Positions 6,284 to 8,215 of a stretch of 8,215 bases of DNA are shown here, in pieces (positions within the stretch are counted from its first letter, which is position 1; each line of letters opens with the position of its first letter). The notes beneath the pieces are model-generated. The model had not been told where the DNA came from, ran no database searches, and worked only from the letters and a program-made list of their open reading frames with translations. The DNA is taken from assembly GCA_934394595.1 (NCBI GenBank), contig CAKRRX010000114.1, forward strand, positions 1-8,215, in the 5' to 3' direction. The translations under genes and the position numbers were made by a program. This DNA is from an uncultured Blautia sp. (GTDB lineage Bacteria > Bacillota > Clostridia > Lachnospirales > Lachnospiraceae).

Positions 6284-8151
6284 GAATAAACAGTAAAGAA
6301 AAACTGCAAAGCAAAAAAGCCGAGATTGAACAGAATATCCAGAGCTTTACCTGCCGTGTTCTTGTCTGTTCCGGTACCGGATGTATGGCTTCCGGCGCAC
6401 AGAAAATCTATGATGAAATGGTAAGGCTTTGCGAAGGCATTGATGGAGTACAGATTGAAATGCAAAAAGATATCCCCCATATAGGTGTGATCAAGACCGG
6501 CTGCCAGGGACTTTGCGAACTGGGGCCTCTGATGAGAATAGAGCCTTACGGATATCAGTACGTACATGTTCAGGAAGAAGACTGCCTGGAGATCGTAGAG
6601 CGTACAATACGTCTGGGACAGTCGGTAGACCGCCTGTTTTATCGCCATGGCGATGAAGTCTGTCCAAAGCCTGAGGATATTCCGTTCCTCAGCCGTCAGA
6701 CAAGAATCGTTCTAGAGAACTGCGGCAAGATCAATGCGGAATCTATAGATGAATATATTGCAGTTGGAGGATTTTCTGCTCTGGCGAAGGCTGTTACAGA
6801 GATGACACCCCAGGAAGTGATTGATGAGGTTACCAGATCAGGGCTTCGCGGACGTGGCGGCGCAGGATTCCCAGCTGGAAAGAAGTGGTCACAGGTAGCC
6901 AGACAGGCAGAGAAGACTCGCTATGTGGTATGTAACGGTGATGAGGGAGACCCGGGAGCATTTATGGATGGTTCCGTTATGGAAGGTGATCCCTATAAGA
7001 TGATCGAAGGTATGATCATAGCTGCTTATGCAGTGGGTGCAGAAAATGGATATATTTATGTGCGTGCAGAGTATCCCCTTTCCGTTGCCAGACTTCGCCT
7101 TGCTATTTCTCAGGCAGAAGAATACGGTCTTTTAGGTGATAACATCCTTGGAAGCGGCGTGAACTTCCATCTTCACATCAACCGTGGAGCAGGAGCTTTC
7201 GTATGCGGTGAAGGCTCTGCCCTGACTTCCTCCATCGAAGGAAACAGAGGTATGCCCCGCGTAAAACCACCTCGTACTGTTGAGAAAGGTCTGTGGGGCA
7301 AGCCAACTGTATTAAATAACGTAGAGACCTACGCCAATGTTCCGAAAATCCTTCTTCAGGGAGCTGACTGGTTCCGCACCATCGGAACTGAAGGAAGCCC
7401 TGGAACCAAGACCTTCTCCCTTACAGGAGCCATTGAGAATACCGGTCTTATCGAAGTTCCCATGGGAACTACCCTTCGTGAGATCATTTATGATATCGGC
7501 GGTGGTTTAAAGAGCGGCGCGGCATTTAAGGGAGTCCAGATCGGAGGACCATCCGGCGGATGTCTTATCGAGGAACAGCTTGATTCTCCTCTTGATTTTG
7601 ATTCTGTGAAAAAACTGGATGCAATTATGGGATCCGGCGGCCTTGTAGTTATGGATGAGAACACCTGTATGGTGGAGGTTGCCCGTTTCTTTATGAGTTT
7701 TACCCAGCGTGAGAGTTGTGGAAAATGTGTTCCCTGCCGTGAGGGTACCAAGCGTATGCTGGAAATCCTGGAAAAGATTGTAGCAGGCAAGGGCGAGATG
7801 TCCGACCTGGATGAGCTGGAAGAGCTTGCAACTATGGTACAGAGCATGGCTCTTTGCGGCCTTGGAAAGAGTGCACCACTTCCGGTTCTCAGTACCATGA
7901 AGCGTTTCCGCAAGGAATACGAAGAGCATATCCGTGACAAGAAATGCCGGGCAAAGGTCTGCACTGCAATGCGTCAGTTCCACATCAATCCGGAATTTTG
8001 TATCGGATGCGGAAAATGTGCCAAAAACTGTCCTGCCGGGGCAATTTCCGGCAAGATCAAATCACCTTATCATATTAACAATGATGTATGTATCAAGTGC
8101 GGTTCCTGTAAAGATAACTGTAACTTTGATGCAATATATGTGGAAATGTAG
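6280..8151 (+). CDS. hydB: NuoF/HydB-like FMN and NAD(P)-binding iron-sulfur subunit
   Basis: Flavoprotein subunit of 623 aa that should exchange electrons between NAD(H) or NADP(H) and the complex's Fe-S chain through FMN. Domains seen: an N-terminal thioredoxin-like [2Fe-2S] domain (about 20-125; Cys30, Cys35, Cys75, Cys79); the NuoF core, with the nucleotide/FMN loop GLRGRGGAGFPAGKKW (188-203), CNGDEGDPGAF (218-228) and GAGAFVCGEGSAL (303-315); the NuoF-type [4Fe-4S] ligands in ESCGKCVPCREG (Cys480, Cys483, Cys486) plus Cys526; and a C-terminal 2x[4Fe-4S] ferredoxin domain (Cys574/577/580/584 and Cys604/607/610/614). This fusion pattern is that of HydB in electron-bifurcating HydABC hydrogenases and of related formate dehydrogenase-linked flavin subunits, not of complex I NuoF. 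The start overlaps hydC (ATGA) with AGAGG-type purines ahead. Arginine codons are mostly CGT/CGC, unlike the kinase gene, suggesting high expression. Confidence 0.93.
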   Translation: MRINSKEKLQSKKAEIEQNIQSFTCRVLVCSGTGCMASGAQKIYDEMVRLCEGIDGVQIEMQKDIPHIGVIKTGCQGLCELGPLMRIEPYGYQYVHVQEEDCLEIVERTIRLGQSVDRLFYRHGDEVCPKPEDIPFLSRQTRIVLENCGKINAESIDEYIAVGGFSALAKAVTEMTPQEVIDEVTRSGLRGRGGAGFPAGKKWSQVARQAEKTRYVVCNGDEGDPGAFMDGSVMEGDPYKMIEGMIIAAYAVGAENGYIYVRAEYPLSVARLRLAISQAEEYGLLGDNILGSGVNFHLHINRGAGAFVCGEGSALTSSIEGNRGMPRVKPPRTVEKGLWGKPTVLNNVETYANVPKILLQGADWFRTIGTEGSPGTKTFSLTGAIENTGLIEVPMGTTLREIIYDIGGGLKSGAAFKGVQIGGPSGGCLIEEQLDSPLDFDSVKKLDAIMGSGGLVVMDENTCMVEVARFFMSFTQRESCGKCVPCREGTKRMLEILEKIVAGKGEMSDLDELEELATMVQSMALCGLGKSAPLPVLSTMKRFRKEYEEHIRDKKCRAKVCTAMRQFHINPEFCIGCGKCAKNCPAGAISGKIKSPYHINNDVCIKCGSCKDNCNFDAIYVEM

Positions 8152-8152
8152 A

Positions 8153-8158
8153 GGGAGG
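8153..8158 (+). promoter_or_regulatory. Ribosome binding site of the truncated third subunit
   Basis: GGGAGG begins two bases after the hydB stop codon and lies seven bases before ATG 8166. The in-frame ATG 8175 would be 16 bases away, so 8166 is the likely start. Confidence 0.8.
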
Positions 8159-8165
8159 ACAGATT

Positions 8166-8215
8166 ATGGGTACAATGACAATTGACGGCAGAAAAGTCGA
8201 ATTTACAGATGAAAA
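8166..8215 (+). CDS. Start of the catalytic subunit, probably [FeFe] hydrogenase HydA (partial)
   Basis: Only 16 codons are present before the window ends, reading MGTMTIDGRKVEFTDE. The piece TIDGRKVEFTDE resembles the first strands of the plant-type [2Fe-2S] ferredoxin domain that opens [FeFe] hydrogenase HydA/HndD, NuoG and some formate dehydrogenase alpha subunits. It follows hydB by 14 bases with a good ribosome binding site, so it is the third gene of the operon. HydCBA is a common gene order, which makes HydA the first choice. The stub contains no catalytic residues (no H-cluster motifs, no Mo/W site), so a formate dehydrogenase or another NuoG-like protein remains possible. The gene continues past the right edge. 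Confidence 0.7.
   Translation, partial: MGTMTIDGRKVEFTDE

Noticed and set aside
7488..7983. Two overlapping antisense open frames of 158 codons each opposite hydB
   Set aside because: They are low-complexity, Ser/Arg- or Leu/His-rich shadows of a strongly conserved coding region.

Overview
The window looks like chromosomal DNA from an anaerobic Clostridia member, most likely Lachnospiraceae-like. This is inferred from moderate-to-low G+C, strong GGAGG-type ribosome binding sites, a YesM/YesN-style two-component system beside a glycosidase, and a NuoE/NuoF-like pair of the kind found with [FeFe] hydrogenases. All convincing genes are on the + strand. There is no sign of an insertion sequence, phage, CRISPR array, tRNA or rRNA.

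Region 1 (1-4070) is a carbohydrate-sensing cassette. A strong hairpin at the left edge precedes a membrane sensor histidine kinase (YesM/LytS class). It is followed by a short REC-AraC response regulator, then a GH30 glycoside hydrolase without a signal peptide whose start codon overlaps the regulator's stop codon (ATGA). The simplest reading is that an extracellular sugar-related signal is sensed and a cytosolic glycosidase is made in step with its regulator. The matching transporter is not in the window and may lie to the left.

Region 2 (4071-5578) is a small molybdenum-cofactor module: a plausible promoter, a stand-alone MOSC protein and moaA (radical SAM GTP 3',8-cyclase) overlapping by a few bases. 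It closes with a well-formed intrinsic terminator.

Region 3 (5579-8215) is a redox operon. A near-consensus sigma-A promoter, overlapped by a small dyad, drives a leader of roughly 107 nt, then a NuoE/HydC-like [2Fe-2S] subunit and a NuoF/HydB-like flavoprotein with a fused N-terminal [2Fe-2S] domain and C-terminal 2x[4Fe-4S] domain. The first 16 codons of a third subunit follow and run off the right edge. The layout matches trimeric, often electron-bifurcating, NAD(P)-linked [FeFe] hydrogenases (HydCBA). A formate dehydrogenase catalytic subunit with the same kind of N-terminal domain cannot be excluded from 16 residues, and the Moco genes next door make that alternative worth testing.

Nothing here amounts to a clearly new system. 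The most worthwhile leads are the unexplained structured leader and operator-like dyad of the redox operon, the identity of the truncated catalytic subunit, and the transporter-less regulator/GH30 coupling.
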